64,000 nt of DNA from Arcobacter sp. (GTDB taxonomy: Bacteria > Campylobacterota > Campylobacteria > Campylobacterales > Arcobacteraceae). Of the stretch, positions 8,973-19,128 are shown piece after piece. The DNA is taken from assembly GCA_002869535.1 (NCBI GenBank), contig PKUK01000007.1, forward strand, positions 1 to 64,000, given 5' to 3'. Positions within the stretch are counted from its first letter, which is position 1; each line of letters begins with the position of its first letter. The position numbers were made by a program, and so were the translations under genes. The notes below the pieces were generated by a model. It was not told the DNA's origin and ran no database searches. It saw nothing but the letters and a program-made list of their open reading frames with translations.

Positions 8973-9975
8973 TCAATAATCTCTTAACCATATTTATAAT
9001 CTTTTGTTCATCAATATCAATAATAGAAAAATCTTCCCTATTTAGTTTTAAAGGATTTACATCACTACTTGATTCAATAACTTTATTTATGTTTGTTTGA
9101 TATGTATTTCTATACCCTGGTGTATTTCCAAAAAGTGTTATAGAGGGTATATTTAATGCCCAAGCCATATGCGTAGGACCAGTATCGTTTCCTACAATTA
9201 AATCACACCTACTAACCAAAGCTTTTAAACTATTTAAATCCAATTTGGGAAGAACCTTTCCTTTTGAAATATTTGATATAAAACTTGCATTATTTTTTTC
9301 AGAATCACTTCCCCAAACAATTAAACAATTTTCATCTAAATTATCTATTATTTTAGCAAACTTTTCTTTAGGGTATATCTTACTTTGCCAACTTGCGCCA
9401 ATAACAAATAATATATTCTTCTTTTTATCATCTAAAAAATCATAAATAATAGGATCTTCATCTTTATAAAATAAAAAAGGCTCTTTTTCTAAAATCATTT
9501 TTGATCTTATATCAAAACCTAAAGGGTCAGATAACACTTTTACATTTCTATCAATTGTATTTTCATCATAAGCTATTGATACTTTTTTATTATAAAAAGT
9601 TGAGGCACATTTTTCTCTAATAGAGTTTTTATCAAAGCCTGCTACATTTTTACCTAGTAGTTTTGATACTATTGCTGATTTTATTAAACCTTGTGCATCT
9701 ATTACTAAGTCATAACTATTTTTTGAATAGTTTTTTATTAATTTTATTTGATTAAAAATTTCAAGTTTATTCTTTTTTATTGATTTTAGATTTACTTTAT
9801 ATATATTATTGATGTGAGGATTATTTTCTAAAACTTGTGCAAAGCTCTCTTCTACAAACCAATCTATCAAAATATCTGGATAGTTGTTTTTAATAAATTG
9901 TAAGGCAACCATAGAGTGAATAATATCACCCATTGCTGAGAGTTTTACAATTGCTAATCTTTTTATTTGATTCAT
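8962..9975 (-). CDS. waaC: LPS heptosyltransferase I
   Basis: A 337-residue GT9 enzyme that transfers the first L-glycero-D-manno-heptose to Kdo2-lipid A. The N-terminal IVKLSAMGDIIHSM and IDWFVEE (about residues 29-43) are characteristic of WaaC, as are DAQGLIKSA and the donor-domain GNDTGPTHMAWALNIPSITLFG. Position immediately after ppx and before htrB is a common Campylobacterota arrangement. Its acceptor requires Kdo, so it depends on the kdsA product, whose gene at 51.3-52.1 kb is interrupted in this sequence. Confidence 0.92.
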   Translation of the reverse strand: MNQIKRLAIVKLSAMGDIIHSMVALQFIKNNYPDILIDWFVEESFAQVLENNPHINNIYKVNLKSIKKNKLEIFNQIKLIKNYSKNSYDLVIDAQGLIKSAIVSKLLGKNVAGFDKNSIREKCASTFYNKKVSIAYDENTIDRNVKVLSDPLGFDIRSKMILEKEPFLFYKDEDPIIYDFLDDKKKNILFVIGASWQSKIYPKEKFAKIIDNLDENCLIVWGSDSEKNNASFISNISKGKVLPKLDLNSLKALVSRCDLIVGNDTGPTHMAWALNIPSITLFGNTPGYRNTYQTNINKVIESSSDVNPLKLNREDFSIIDIDEQKIINMVKRLLNEA

Positions 9976-9978
9976 AAA

Positions 9979-11448
9979 CTACTTTATTTTGATTTTTACA
10001 CCCTTAGGCATTTGCAATCTATCTAGTTCACTTTTAACTAAATAAATATCTTCTTGCATTTCAATATGTAGTTTACTATTTTTTAATTTATACTCTACTT
10101 TTGGAGAAGATAGGTCTTGATTTATTAGAAGATTTAAAGAGATCATAAAAGATAACCATTGCATTACTTCAAGGGAAGGAAGAAGTAACTCATATTTATG
10201 AATATCTGCTTGTAATGGCAATGATTTTTTTGAAAACTTTATAATATGTGCAACTATTATTCTAGAGCTATGTGAAATATCATAATTCAATCCATTTAAG
10301 ATAAAATCTGCTGTATTATCATTTCCCTTATAATAGTTTAAACTATTTCCAATTGAGTGTAATTTAGATGCAATTACAAGTAAAGTTCTATACTTATCAT
10401 CTAAATCATGAAGGGGCTTTAAGGCATCAAATATTTTTGAGGCATTAGAACCATTGTATGAACTTATTTTGCCATCAACTTCAAATCTATCTAACAGACT
10501 TCTAACACTTACATTAAAATTACTTGGAAACTTACAATTTGAGTTTCTTAATAAATCAGTTAAATAAACACCTTCTCTTACCCCTGCACCAGAAGTAATT
10601 ACTTGTTGGGTATTTAACTCATTTAAAATAGTACTAAATATGAAAGTTCCCTCTTTGATAGTATCAAATCTCTCTTTTTTTACACCAATTATTTTTAATG
10701 TATTAGTATTCTTTGCATTAAGTATAGAGTCAAATATATAGTTATTTATAGCAACATTATAAGTAAAGCCATGTATAACATCTAGTGGATAGCTACTTTT
10801 TTTCATTACTACTTTACTTAAAGCTCTTATACTACCTCCAATACCTATTACTGTGCTTGGTATTTCATAACCACAAGCTTTTAGCTCTTCTAGTTTATTT
10901 AGTATATACTTTTGTGCACCAGTAATATCATTTTTATTAAAGAATAATTCACTTAATCTTACTGTTCCTATATCCAAAGATATTACATGCTCAATATTTC
11001 TATTTTTTACTATTGCAAACTCTGTTGAACCACCACCAATATCAACTGTTACAAAATCATTGCAATCTATAAGGTTTAAAGCTGCCACTCCACCATAATA
11101 AGCCTCTTTAGCACCTTCAATTACTTTAATATCAAGACCTAATTCATTTTTTACTTTATTTACAAAAATTTTAGAGTTGGGGGCATCTCTCATAGCAGAG
11201 GTTGCTACGCAGAATATTTTTCTAGATTTTAAAGATTTTGAAATACTTAAAAATGATTTCAAAGCATTATATGCTCTTTGCATGGGAACTTCTTGTAGGT
11301 TCCCACCATTTTCATAAGAGCCTTCTGAAATCTTTACTCTAGCTTTTGTTTCATTTACAAGGTGAAAGGAGAATCGGCTGCTTTTTTCCATTACAACCAT
11401 ACGCATTGAGTTAGACCCAATGTCTATAACAGTTGTAACTTTAGCCAT
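9979..11448 (-). CDS. Exopolyphosphatase / guanosine pentaphosphatase (Ppx/GppA)
   Basis: A 489-residue ASKHA-fold phosphatase with the N-terminal phosphate loop IDIGSNSMRMVV, the second loop VTVDIGGGSTEFAIV (about residues 135-149), and IGIGGSIRALSKVV. An alpha-helical C-terminal domain follows, as in GppA/Ppx enzymes that degrade polyphosphate or convert pppGpp to ppGpp. It starts 3 bases after the ferredoxin stop and ends 3 bases before waaC, so it is part of the envelope operon. The window also encodes a PPK2 kinase, the opposite direction of polyphosphate metabolism. Confidence 0.9.
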   Translation of the reverse strand: MAKVTTVIDIGSNSMRMVVMEKSSRFSFHLVNETKARVKISEGSYENGGNLQEVPMQRAYNALKSFLSISKSLKSRKIFCVATSAMRDAPNSKIFVNKVKNELGLDIKVIEGAKEAYYGGVAALNLIDCNDFVTVDIGGGSTEFAIVKNRNIEHVISLDIGTVRLSELFFNKNDITGAQKYILNKLEELKACGYEIPSTVIGIGGSIRALSKVVMKKSSYPLDVIHGFTYNVAINNYIFDSILNAKNTNTLKIIGVKKERFDTIKEGTFIFSTILNELNTQQVITSGAGVREGVYLTDLLRNSNCKFPSNFNVSVRSLLDRFEVDGKISSYNGSNASKIFDALKPLHDLDDKYRTLLVIASKLHSIGNSLNYYKGNDNTADFILNGLNYDISHSSRIIVAHIIKFSKKSLPLQADIHKYELLLPSLEVMQWLSFMISLNLLINQDLSSPKVEYKLKNSKLHIEMQEDIYLVKSELDRLQMPKGVKIKIK

Positions 11449-11451
11449 TTG

Positions 11452-11733
<282 letters not shown>

Positions 11734-11853
11734 TTATGGAGTTATAACCTAATATTTATTAATAATTTCTTTAATTACAACAATATTTTATATAGTTTCA
11801 ATAATAATAAGAAATTTAAAGAGTTTTAAAGGTTGGGAACTATTTATTTTAGT

Positions 11854-11880
11854 ATATGAGAGTATTAAATACTCTCATAT
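11854..11880 (-). terminator. Hairpin downstream of gltD
   Basis: A 13-bp perfect inverted repeat with arms ATATGAGAGTATT and AATACTCTCATAT sits two bases after the gltD stop. The following minus-strand sequence is AT-rich but has only a poor U-tract, so it may act as a weak terminator or a 3'-end stabiliser. Confidence 0.55.
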
Positions 11881-11881
11881 T

Positions 11882-13255
11882 TTATGCAAGATTTGAAACA
11901 ATAACTTTTGCAGCTTCTCTACCATCAAGTGATGCTGTTACAGCTAAATGGGCACCTCTTTGACAATCACCACCTGCAAATACTTTTTTATTTGAGGTTA
12001 CGTAATTACTTGTATCTACGCCACCCCAAGAGTTTGTATTTACACCTAATTCATTAAAAAATGCAGGAACTTCTGGTTTAAAACCTAATGCAAGAATAAT
12101 TACATCAGCCTCTTCAAAATATTCACTACCTTCATTAATAACTACTTTTTGTCTTCCTGATTCATCAGGTTCACTCATTGATGTAGTTAATAATTCAATT
12201 TTAACGGCTTTTCCATCTTCAACCACAAAAGATTTAGGTGATACATTAAATAGATATTCTACACCCTCTTCTTTTGCATTTACAACCTCTTTTTTAGACC
12301 CAGGCATATTTGCTTCATCTCTTCGGTAAAGACATTTAACAGTTCTAGCACCTTCCCTAACAGATGTTCTCACACAGTCCATAGCAGTATCACCACCACC
12401 AATAACTATAACATTCTTATCAGTTACATCAATAAACTTTTCAGTTGTATTACCAAAGTTTCTTTTTTGAATACCTGTTAAAAAATCCATAGCCAAATGA
12501 ACATTAGAAGACTTTTCACCCTCTATTCCTATATAATTACCTAAAGTTGCTCCAACTCCTAAATAAATTGCATCAAACTCTTTTTCTAAATCTTTTGCAG
12601 CTTTATCTTTTCCAATTTCACAATTCAAGTGTAGTTTCATACCAGCACTAATTAGCCAGTCAACTCTTCTTTGAACTGCATTTTTGTCAAGTTTAAAACC
12701 TGGAATTCCATAAGTTAAAAGACCACCTGCTCTATCAGATCTTTCAAATAACTCTACACCAATACCACGTCTTAAAAGAAATGTTGCTGCAGATAATCCA
12801 CTAGGTCCTGAACCTATTATTGCTACTTTTTTATCACTTGTAACACCTGGATATTTTGGTTCCATTCCATTTTCAAAAGCTTTTTCACTAATATAAGTTT
12901 CAATAGCTCCAATAGATATTGCACCATGTCCAGTATTTAAAGAACAGGCACCTTCACATAAAACATCTTGTGGACAAATTTTTCCTAAAATTTCAGGAAA
13001 AGGAGATGTCTCATTAGATAAGGCAAATGCCAAGTCTAGATTTTTAGTTGCAGTTTGTTTTAGCCATGCAGGAATATAGTTTCCTAATGGACATCCTGTA
13101 TGACAATATGGATCTCCACACTGCATACATCTGTCAGCTTGCTCTCTTGCTTTAGTTTTTTCAAAAACTTCGTATATCTCACCAAAATCTTTTAATCTTT
13201 GTAAAACATCTCTTTTTTCAGGATTAATTCTTTCAAATTTTGTAAAGTTTAACAT
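11882..13255 (-). CDS. gltD: Glutamate synthase small subunit
   Basis: A 457-residue flavoprotein that feeds electrons from NAD(P)H to GltB in ammonium assimilation. The N-terminus binds Fe-S clusters through CMQCGDPYCHTGCPLGN (about residues 42-58) and a second set around ICPQDVLCEGAC. Two dinucleotide-binding loops follow, GSGPSGLSAA for FAD and GGGDTAMDCV for NAD(P), and the C-terminal GGDCQRGAHLAVTA closes the FAD site. It begins one base after the gltB stop, in the conserved gltB-gltD order. Length matches the family. Confidence 0.96.
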   Translation of the reverse strand: MLNFTKFERINPEKRDVLQRLKDFGEIYEVFEKTKAREQADRCMQCGDPYCHTGCPLGNYIPAWLKQTATKNLDLAFALSNETSPFPEILGKICPQDVLCEGACSLNTGHGAISIGAIETYISEKAFENGMEPKYPGVTSDKKVAIIGSGPSGLSAATFLLRRGIGVELFERSDRAGGLLTYGIPGFKLDKNAVQRRVDWLISAGMKLHLNCEIGKDKAAKDLEKEFDAIYLGVGATLGNYIGIEGEKSSNVHLAMDFLTGIQKRNFGNTTEKFIDVTDKNVIVIGGGDTAMDCVRTSVREGARTVKCLYRRDEANMPGSKKEVVNAKEEGVEYLFNVSPKSFVVEDGKAVKIELLTTSMSEPDESGRQKVVINEGSEYFEEADVIILALGFKPEVPAFFNELGVNTNSWGGVDTSNYVTSNKKVFAGGDCQRGAHLAVTASLDGREAAKVIVSNLA

Positions 13256-13256
13256 C

Positions 13257-16200
13257 TTAATCTCCCTTATCCGGATCTAATGGTAGCACTGTCATATTTT
13301 TTGGTTTTACAAGCCAAAAGTTTCTTATCTCTGCTCTATAGTTCTCTAAAATAAATTGAGTTCTCTCAGATTCAGTCTCGTTTTCATAATCCATTAATAA
13401 TCTTTTTAAATATAATCTTTCTCTCTCTGTATCATCAGTATCAATTCTAACAGCTTCAATTAACTCTTGATTCATTTTATCTACAAAAGCTTTTTGTGGG
13501 TCATATACAAATGCTAATCCACCTGTCATACCAGCACCAAAGTTGATACCTGTATCACCTAATATAACAACAATACCACCTGTCATATATTCACAGGCAT
13601 TATCTCCTGTTCCTTCTACAACTGCAATACATCCTGAGTTTCTAACTGCAAATCTTTCACCAGCAGCTGCTCTTACATAAAGCTTTCCACCAGTTGCACC
13701 ATATAAACATGTATTACCTGCACCTGCAAACTCTGGACCTTGGTGCGGAGTATTTACAATAATTTTCCCACCATTCATACCTTTACCAACATAATCATTT
13801 GCTGCACCATAAAGATTTAAGTTCATACCTTTTGATAATAAAGCTCCAAATGATTGTCCAGCAATTCCTGTAAGTTCAAAATTAATAGAGTTTTCAGGTA
13901 AACCTTTATCTCCATAATATTTTGCGATTTCACCAGAAATCAAAGTACCAAATGATCTATTTAAGTTACAAATAGTCTCTTTAATTTTTATTGGCATTTT
14001 AGGATTTTCTATTGTTCTATGTACTTTTTTAAGTAGCTCTTTTTCAAACTCATTTTTATCATATGGTTCATTTTTTTCTTTTTGACAAGTATCAATTCCA
14101 TCAATTCTTCTTAAAACATTTTGGAAGTCAAATTTTTGTGCAAACTCATCATCAATAATTTTTAATAAATCACTTCTACCAACAATCTCTTCAACAGATT
14201 TATAACCCAATGTAGCAAGTATATTTCTTACATCTTCAGCTATAAATGTAAAATAAGAGATAAGTCTTTCAACTGTACCTGTAAAGTGAGCTCTTAAATC
14301 TTCATCTTGAGTAGCAACACCAACAGAACATTTATTTGTATGACATATTCTTAAAATCTTACAACCAAGAAGAGTAAGAGCCGCTGTACCAAAACCATAT
14401 GACTCAGCACCTAACATCGCAGCTTTTACAACATCAAGACCAGTTTTTAAACCACCATCAGTTTGAAGATGCACAGACTCTCTTAAGCTGTTAGCTTTTA
14501 AAGCATTGTGAGCTTCAGAAAGTCCCATTTCCCAAGGATTACCCGTATGCTTAATAGATGTAAGAGGAGCAGCTCCTGTTCCACCATCAGCACCAGAGAT
14601 TACAATTCTATCTGCATATGCTTTTGCAACACCCGCAGCAATTGTTCCAACACCTATAGTTGATACTAATTTAACTGTGATTTTTGCTTCTGTATTAATT
14701 TGTTTTAAATCAAATATTAACTGAGCTAAATCCTCAATAGAGTAAATATCATGGTGAGGAGGAGGTGAAATAAGAGTAACACCTGCAACAGTATGTCTCA
14801 ATGATGCAATTAATGGAGTTACCTTATGACCTGGAAGTTGTCCACCCTCACCTGGTTTTGCACCCTGTGCAACTTTAATTTGAATCTCTTCAGCACTTCT
14901 TAAATAACCTGGTGTTACACCAAATCTACCAGAAGCAACTTGTTTGATTTTAGAGTTTTTAATTGTTCCAAATCTTTTTTGGTCTTCACCACCCTCACCT
15001 GAGTTACTCATACCACCAATTGTATTCATGGCAGTTGCCATTGCTTCATGAGCTTCAGGAGAGATAGAACCTAAAGACATTGCAGCAGTTGCAAATCTCT
15101 TAAATACATCTGCTAAAGGCTCAACTTCACTAATATCAATTGACTTTTTATCTGAATTGAATTCAAAGAAATCTCTAATAAATTTTTTATCTCTTTTATT
15201 TACCAATTCTCTTAATTTATCAAAATCGGTAATCTCTTCTTTTTCACTTGCTTGTTTATTGTGCATTGCAAGAGTAGTAGCAGGACCATAATCATGATAT
15301 TCACCACCATTGATATATTTATAAAAACCACCTAAATTTAGAGGGAACATATAAGTATCATCATAATATGCATTAAAATGAATTTTTTCAATTCTCTCTT
15401 CTATATCATCATATGTAAGACCACATAAGTCCGAATGGCTTCCATGGAAACAATCATTGATAATTTCATCACTTAAACCAATTACATCAAATAGTGTAGA
15501 GTTTCTGTATGATGCAATCGTACATATACCCATTTTAGACATAATTTTTAATAATCCAGAATTTACAGATTTCTGAGTATTTTTAAGTAATCTTTGCATC
15601 TCATATTTTGTAATTTCTTTTCTACCAAAAAGTGAAACAACAGAAGCATACATCATGTATGGATAAATAGCAGTAACACCATATGCAATAAGAACTGCAG
15701 CCATATGAGCATCATAAACTTCACCAGTTACAGCTACTATTGATACTTGATGTCTAATTCCTACTTCTAAAAGTCTTTTATTTAAATATCCAACTGCCAT
15801 AGCTGCTGGAATTATTTTATTATCTTTAGTACCTTTTCTATCATCCAATATTACAACAGATGTATTATCTTCATTTACAGATTTAATAACTTTTAATGCT
15901 AAAACTTCCAATGAAGCTTTTAAATCTTTTTTAAATACTGTTGAGAAAACCTTATTTTTATAATAAGAGTTATATCTTGGGTTTGTATTATCCCCAAAAG
16001 ATCTCAATACATCATATTTTTCTTTCATTAAAATAGGACTTGCTACTTTTAATCTTTTTGCATATTCTGGTTTCTCATCCAAAATATTATGAATAGGTCC
16101 AAATCCTGTCTCTAAAGACATCACAACTTTTTCTCTATAAGGGTCAATTGGAGGATTTGTTACTTGTGCAAATTTTTGTCTAAAATAATCAGTAAAATTT

Positions 16201-17693
16201 CTATTTACTTTTGAAAAACATGCCATTGGAGTATCATCACCCATAGATCCAACTGGTTCTTTACCATCATTTGCCATTGGCTCAATTACTTGGTCTAATA
16301 CTTCATATGTAATATTAAAATATTTTTGTTTTGTTTCAAGCTCTTTGACTTTATAATCTGTTGTATCTAAGAAAGATTCATCGATATACTCTTGCAAATA
16401 TTCCATATCTTTAGTTAACCATTGAACATAGTTTTGAGAAGATTTTAGATAATCATTAATATCATCCTCTTTTAAAACTTTTCCATGATTTAAATCTAAA
16501 CCAATCATTTGACCTGATTGTAATCTACCTCTCTCTAAGATATTATTTTCATCAATTTCTAATGTACCATACTCAGAAGTAATATACATCTTGTGACTTT
16601 TTGTAATCACATATTTTGCTGGTCTTAATCCATTTCTATCAATTAAACATCCAATATGTCTACCATCTGTTAAAGATACTGCTGCTGGTCCATCCCAAGC
16701 TTCCATTGCAGTAGATACATATTCATAAAATGCTCTTAAATCTGAATCCATTTGTGGTGCATTTTGCCAAGGTGCAGTAACTAACGAACGTGCAGCTTTG
16801 AAAAAGTCAACACCATTTGCAATTAAAAATTCAAACATATTATCTAAAGAAGCAGAATCAGATGAACCTATTTGTAAAATAGGTAATATTCTTTGAATCT
16901 CTTCATCACTAAATACTTCAGATTTTATTAGTTCTGATTTAACTTCTACATTAAATCTATTTGCTTCAACTGAGTTAATTTCACCATTGTGAGCAATAGA
17001 TCTAAATGGCTGCGCTAATTTCCATTTTGGAAGAGTATTTGTTGAAAATCTTTGATGAAATAGTGCAAATGAAATTTGAAAGTCTTCATCTCTTAAATCA
17101 ATATAAAAATGCTTGATATGAGTAGGCATAATCAGCCCTTTATAAGCAATCACTTTTGATGAAAAAGTTGGAATATAAAAATCTTTTTTATCTCTTAATT
17201 TATGTTCACACTCTTTTCGTGTAAGATATAGCATAGCATCAAATCTTTTTGATGACATTAAGCTATTTGGTCGCACAAATACTTGTATTATATTTGGTAA
17301 ACTCTCTAATGCTTGTTCTCCAAGAGCTTCTGTATCAACAGGAACTTTTCTAGTTAATAATACTTTTAAATCATTTTTTTCACAAAAATCTATAAATACA
17401 TCTAACTCAGAATCTTCTTGCGAAAATATCATAGCTACAGCATAAGATTCTGGTAAATCGATTCCTTCATTAAAAGCAATCTTTCTCATAAATTTATCAG
17501 GCATAGATAATAATAAACCAGACCCATCTCCAGTTTTACCATCAGCTGCCACTGCACCTCTGTGCATCATTCGTTCTAGCGAATGGATAGCATCTTCTAA
17601 GTTACCATGACTTGGTCTATTTTTTAAATCAGCCATTAAACCAAAACCACAGTTGTCTTTAAAAGATGTTAGTAAATCTAAATTACAACCCAT
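13257..17693 (-). CDS. gltB: Glutamate synthase large subunit
   Basis: A 1478-residue enzyme that makes two glutamates from glutamine and 2-oxoglutarate. Domains in order: class II glutaminase, whose nucleophile is the Cys in KDNCGFGLMADL after a short propeptide; central domain; FMN-binding synthase domain with GEGGEDQKRFG and SGADGGTGAAPLTS; a 3Fe-4S site in CKILRICHTNKCSVG; and the C-terminal GXGXG beta-helix. I start it at 17693 because AAAAGGA lies five bases upstream of this ATG; the alternative ATG 36 bases upstream lacks comparable support. Cys is then residue 15, giving a propeptide of usual size. Confidence 0.96.
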   Translation of the reverse strand: MGCNLDLLTSFKDNCGFGLMADLKNRPSHGNLEDAIHSLERMMHRGAVAADGKTGDGSGLLLSMPDKFMRKIAFNEGIDLPESYAVAMIFSQEDSELDVFIDFCEKNDLKVLLTRKVPVDTEALGEQALESLPNIIQVFVRPNSLMSSKRFDAMLYLTRKECEHKLRDKKDFYIPTFSSKVIAYKGLIMPTHIKHFYIDLRDEDFQISFALFHQRFSTNTLPKWKLAQPFRSIAHNGEINSVEANRFNVEVKSELIKSEVFSDEEIQRILPILQIGSSDSASLDNMFEFLIANGVDFFKAARSLVTAPWQNAPQMDSDLRAFYEYVSTAMEAWDGPAAVSLTDGRHIGCLIDRNGLRPAKYVITKSHKMYITSEYGTLEIDENNILERGRLQSGQMIGLDLNHGKVLKEDDINDYLKSSQNYVQWLTKDMEYLQEYIDESFLDTTDYKVKELETKQKYFNITYEVLDQVIEPMANDGKEPVGSMGDDTPMACFSKVNRNFTDYFRQKFAQVTNPPIDPYREKVVMSLETGFGPIHNILDEKPEYAKRLKVASPILMKEKYDVLRSFGDNTNPRYNSYYKNKVFSTVFKKDLKASLEVLALKVIKSVNEDNTSVVILDDRKGTKDNKIIPAAMAVGYLNKRLLEVGIRHQVSIVAVTGEVYDAHMAAVLIAYGVTAIYPYMMYASVVSLFGRKEITKYEMQRLLKNTQKSVNSGLLKIMSKMGICTIASYRNSTLFDVIGLSDEIINDCFHGSHSDLCGLTYDDIEERIEKIHFNAYYDDTYMFPLNLGGFYKYINGGEYHDYGPATTLAMHNKQASEKEEITDFDKLRELVNKRDKKFIRDFFEFNSDKKSIDISEVEPLADVFKRFATAAMSLGSISPEAHEAMATAMNTIGGMSNSGEGGEDQKRFGTIKNSKIKQVASGRFGVTPGYLRSAEEIQIKVAQGAKPGEGGQLPGHKVTPLIASLRHTVAGVTLISPPPHHDIYSIEDLAQLIFDLKQINTEAKITVKLVSTIGVGTIAAGVAKAYADRIVISGADGGTGAAPLTSIKHTGNPWEMGLSEAHNALKANSLRESVHLQTDGGLKTGLDVVKAAMLGAESYGFGTAALTLLGCKILRICHTNKCSVGVATQDEDLRAHFTGTVERLISYFTFIAEDVRNILATLGYKSVEEIVGRSDLLKIIDDEFAQKFDFQNVLRRIDGIDTCQKEKNEPYDKNEFEKELLKKVHRTIENPKMPIKIKETICNLNRSFGTLISGEIAKYYGDKGLPENSINFELTGIAGQSFGALLSKGMNLNLYGAANDYVGKGMNGGKIIVNTPHQGPEFAGAGNTCLYGATGGKLYVRAAAGERFAVRNSGCIAVVEGTGDNACEYMTGGIVVILGDTGINFGAGMTGGLAFVYDPQKAFVDKMNQELIEAVRIDTDDTERERLYLKRLLMDYENETESERTQFILENYRAEIRNFWLVKPKNMTVLPLDPDKGD

Positions 17694-17909
17694 TATTGTC
17701 CTTTTAAAATTTTTCCATTTATATTCCATAAAAAGTGGGCTATTGTATAAAATAAATGTTTAAAAAATGGTTAAAATAGACTTTAGAGGGCTAGTATAAA
17801 GATGTGTAGAAGTTTTTACTTAATATGTATATAAACAAAATATTCATTTTTTACAAATGCTATTTTATTGCTACGCTAACTTAAAATTTGTTGAATTTAT
17901 AGGATTAAT

Positions 17910-17941
17910 TACATAACTTTTACATAACTTTTAATTATACT
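17910..17941 (+). promoter_or_regulatory. Tandem 11-bp operator plus -10 box for dctP1
   Basis: Two head-to-tail copies of TACATAACTTT occupy 17910-17920 and 17921-17931, one helical turn apart. A -10-like TATACT starts four bases later at 17936. This is the layout used by OmpR/PhoB-family activators, whose sites replace the -35 element. The same arrangement recurs before dctP2. The adjacent OmpR-type regulator (23775-24458) is the obvious candidate protein (inference). Confidence 0.7.
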
Positions 17942-17971
17942 TTTTCTAACTACAAAAACCAAGGAGAATAA

Positions 17972-18967
17972 ATGAAAAAATTAGTAATGAGTGCAGTTGC
18001 AACTGCAGTACTAGCAACTTCGGGATTAGCAGCTGAATATACACTTAAGTTTTCACATGTTGTAAGCCCAAATACACCAAAAGGAAAAGCAGCAGACTTT
18101 TTTGAAAAAAGATTAGAAGAGCTTTCAGGTGGTAAAATTGATGTTCAAGTTTATCCATCTTCTCAACTTTATAAAGATAATGCTGTTTTAAAAGCTTTAA
18201 CTTTAAACTCTGTTCAAATGGCAGCTCCATCTTTTTCTAAATTTGGTAAAATTGTTCCTCAATTAGCTCTATTTGATTTACCTTTTCTTTTTAATGATAT
18301 AGATCATTTACATAGAGTACAAGATAGTCAAGTTGGTAAAAAACTAAAAGGTCTAGTTACAGCAAAAGGATATGTTGCACTATCATTTTGGGATAATGGA
18401 TTTAAACAATTATCATCTTCTGAAAAACCTTTAATTAAACCTGCTGATGCAGAAGGACAAAAATTTAGAATTATGTCTTCAAAAGTACTTGAAGCTCAAT
18501 TCCATGCAGTTGGTGCAAACCCTCAAATGATGCCTTTCTCTGAAGTTTATTCTGGTTTACAACAAGGTGTTATTGATGGTCAAGAAAACACTATTTCTAA
18601 TATCTATACTAAAAAATTCCATGAAGTTCAAAAATATCTAACTATTTCTAACCATTGTTATTTAGGTTATTTAGTTGTTGTTTCTAAAAAATTCTGGGAA
18701 TCATTACCTTCAGAGTTAAGAAAAGATGTTGCACAAGCTATGATTGAAGCAACTAAAAAAGAAAGAGAATATGCTCAAGAGTTAAATGATTCACAATTTG
18801 ACAAAATTAAAGAGTATGCAAAAACTACTGGAAAACTTGAAATTTTTGAGTTAACTACAGAACAAAGAAATGATTGGAAAAAAGCAGTTAGTAAAATTTA
18901 CCCTGAATTTTACGACGAAGATTTAATTGGTAAAGACTTAATTGAAGGTGCTCTTAGCACTAAATAA
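17972..18967 (+). CDS. dctP: TRAP transporter solute-binding protein, periplasmic (DctP)
   Basis: A 331-residue periplasmic binding protein that delivers C4-dicarboxylates or similar acids to the DctQM permease. It has a Sec signal peptide ending LATSGLAA, probably cleaved after residue 21. Family landmarks are LKFSHVVSPNTPKGKAA, PQLALFDLPFLF, the substrate-carboxylate Arg in GQKFRIMSSKV, and GVIDGQENTISNIYTKKF. SD AAGGAG lies six bases before the ATG. It is nearly identical to dctP2 from mature residue 1 on, a recent duplication. One oddity: the usually glycine-containing SNHGYLG motif reads SNHCYLG here. Confidence 0.93.
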   Translation: MKKLVMSAVATAVLATSGLAAEYTLKFSHVVSPNTPKGKAADFFEKRLEELSGGKIDVQVYPSSQLYKDNAVLKALTLNSVQMAAPSFSKFGKIVPQLALFDLPFLFNDIDHLHRVQDSQVGKKLKGLVTAKGYVALSFWDNGFKQLSSSEKPLIKPADAEGQKFRIMSSKVLEAQFHAVGANPQMMPFSEVYSGLQQGVIDGQENTISNIYTKKFHEVQKYLTISNHCYLGYLVVVSKKFWESLPSELRKDVAQAMIEATKKEREYAQELNDSQFDKIKEYAKTTGKLEIFELTTEQRNDWKKAVSKIYPEFYDEDLIGKDLIEGALSTK

Positions 18968-18987
18968 GAACTTCCTCTTATATCTTC

Positions 18988-19016
18988 ATGTATCATCGGT
19001 ATAACCGATGATACAT
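18988..19016 (+). promoter_or_regulatory. Hairpin between the two dctP genes
   Basis: A 13-bp perfect stem (ATGTATCATCGGT with ACCGATGATACAT, loop ATA) lies 20 bases after the dctP1 stop. No T-run follows on either strand, so it looks more like an mRNA 3'-end stabiliser or processing site than a classic terminator. It could set the ratio between abundant binding protein and downstream genes. Confidence 0.5.
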
Positions 19017-19070
19017 CTACTTAAAAAACTCTACAATTATTACAAAATATTATAAATTTCTATCCCAGAA

Positions 19071-19102
19071 TACATAACATCTACACAACTTTTTATTATA
19101 AT
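19071..19102 (+). promoter_or_regulatory. Tandem 11-bp operator plus -10 box for dctP2QM
   Basis: Two adjoining 11-mers, TACATAACATC (19071-19081) and TACACAACTTT (19082-19092), match the dctP1 operator units at most positions. TATAAT begins at 19097, again exactly four bases after the second unit. This indicates a second regulated promoter driving dctP2 and the permease genes. Confidence 0.68.
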
Positions 19103-19128
19103 TTATATATACTATATAAGGAGATAAA

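Noticed and set aside
18988-19016. Intrinsic terminator after dctP1
   Set aside because: The stem is strong but no T-run follows on either strand, so I list it only as a hairpin of unknown role.
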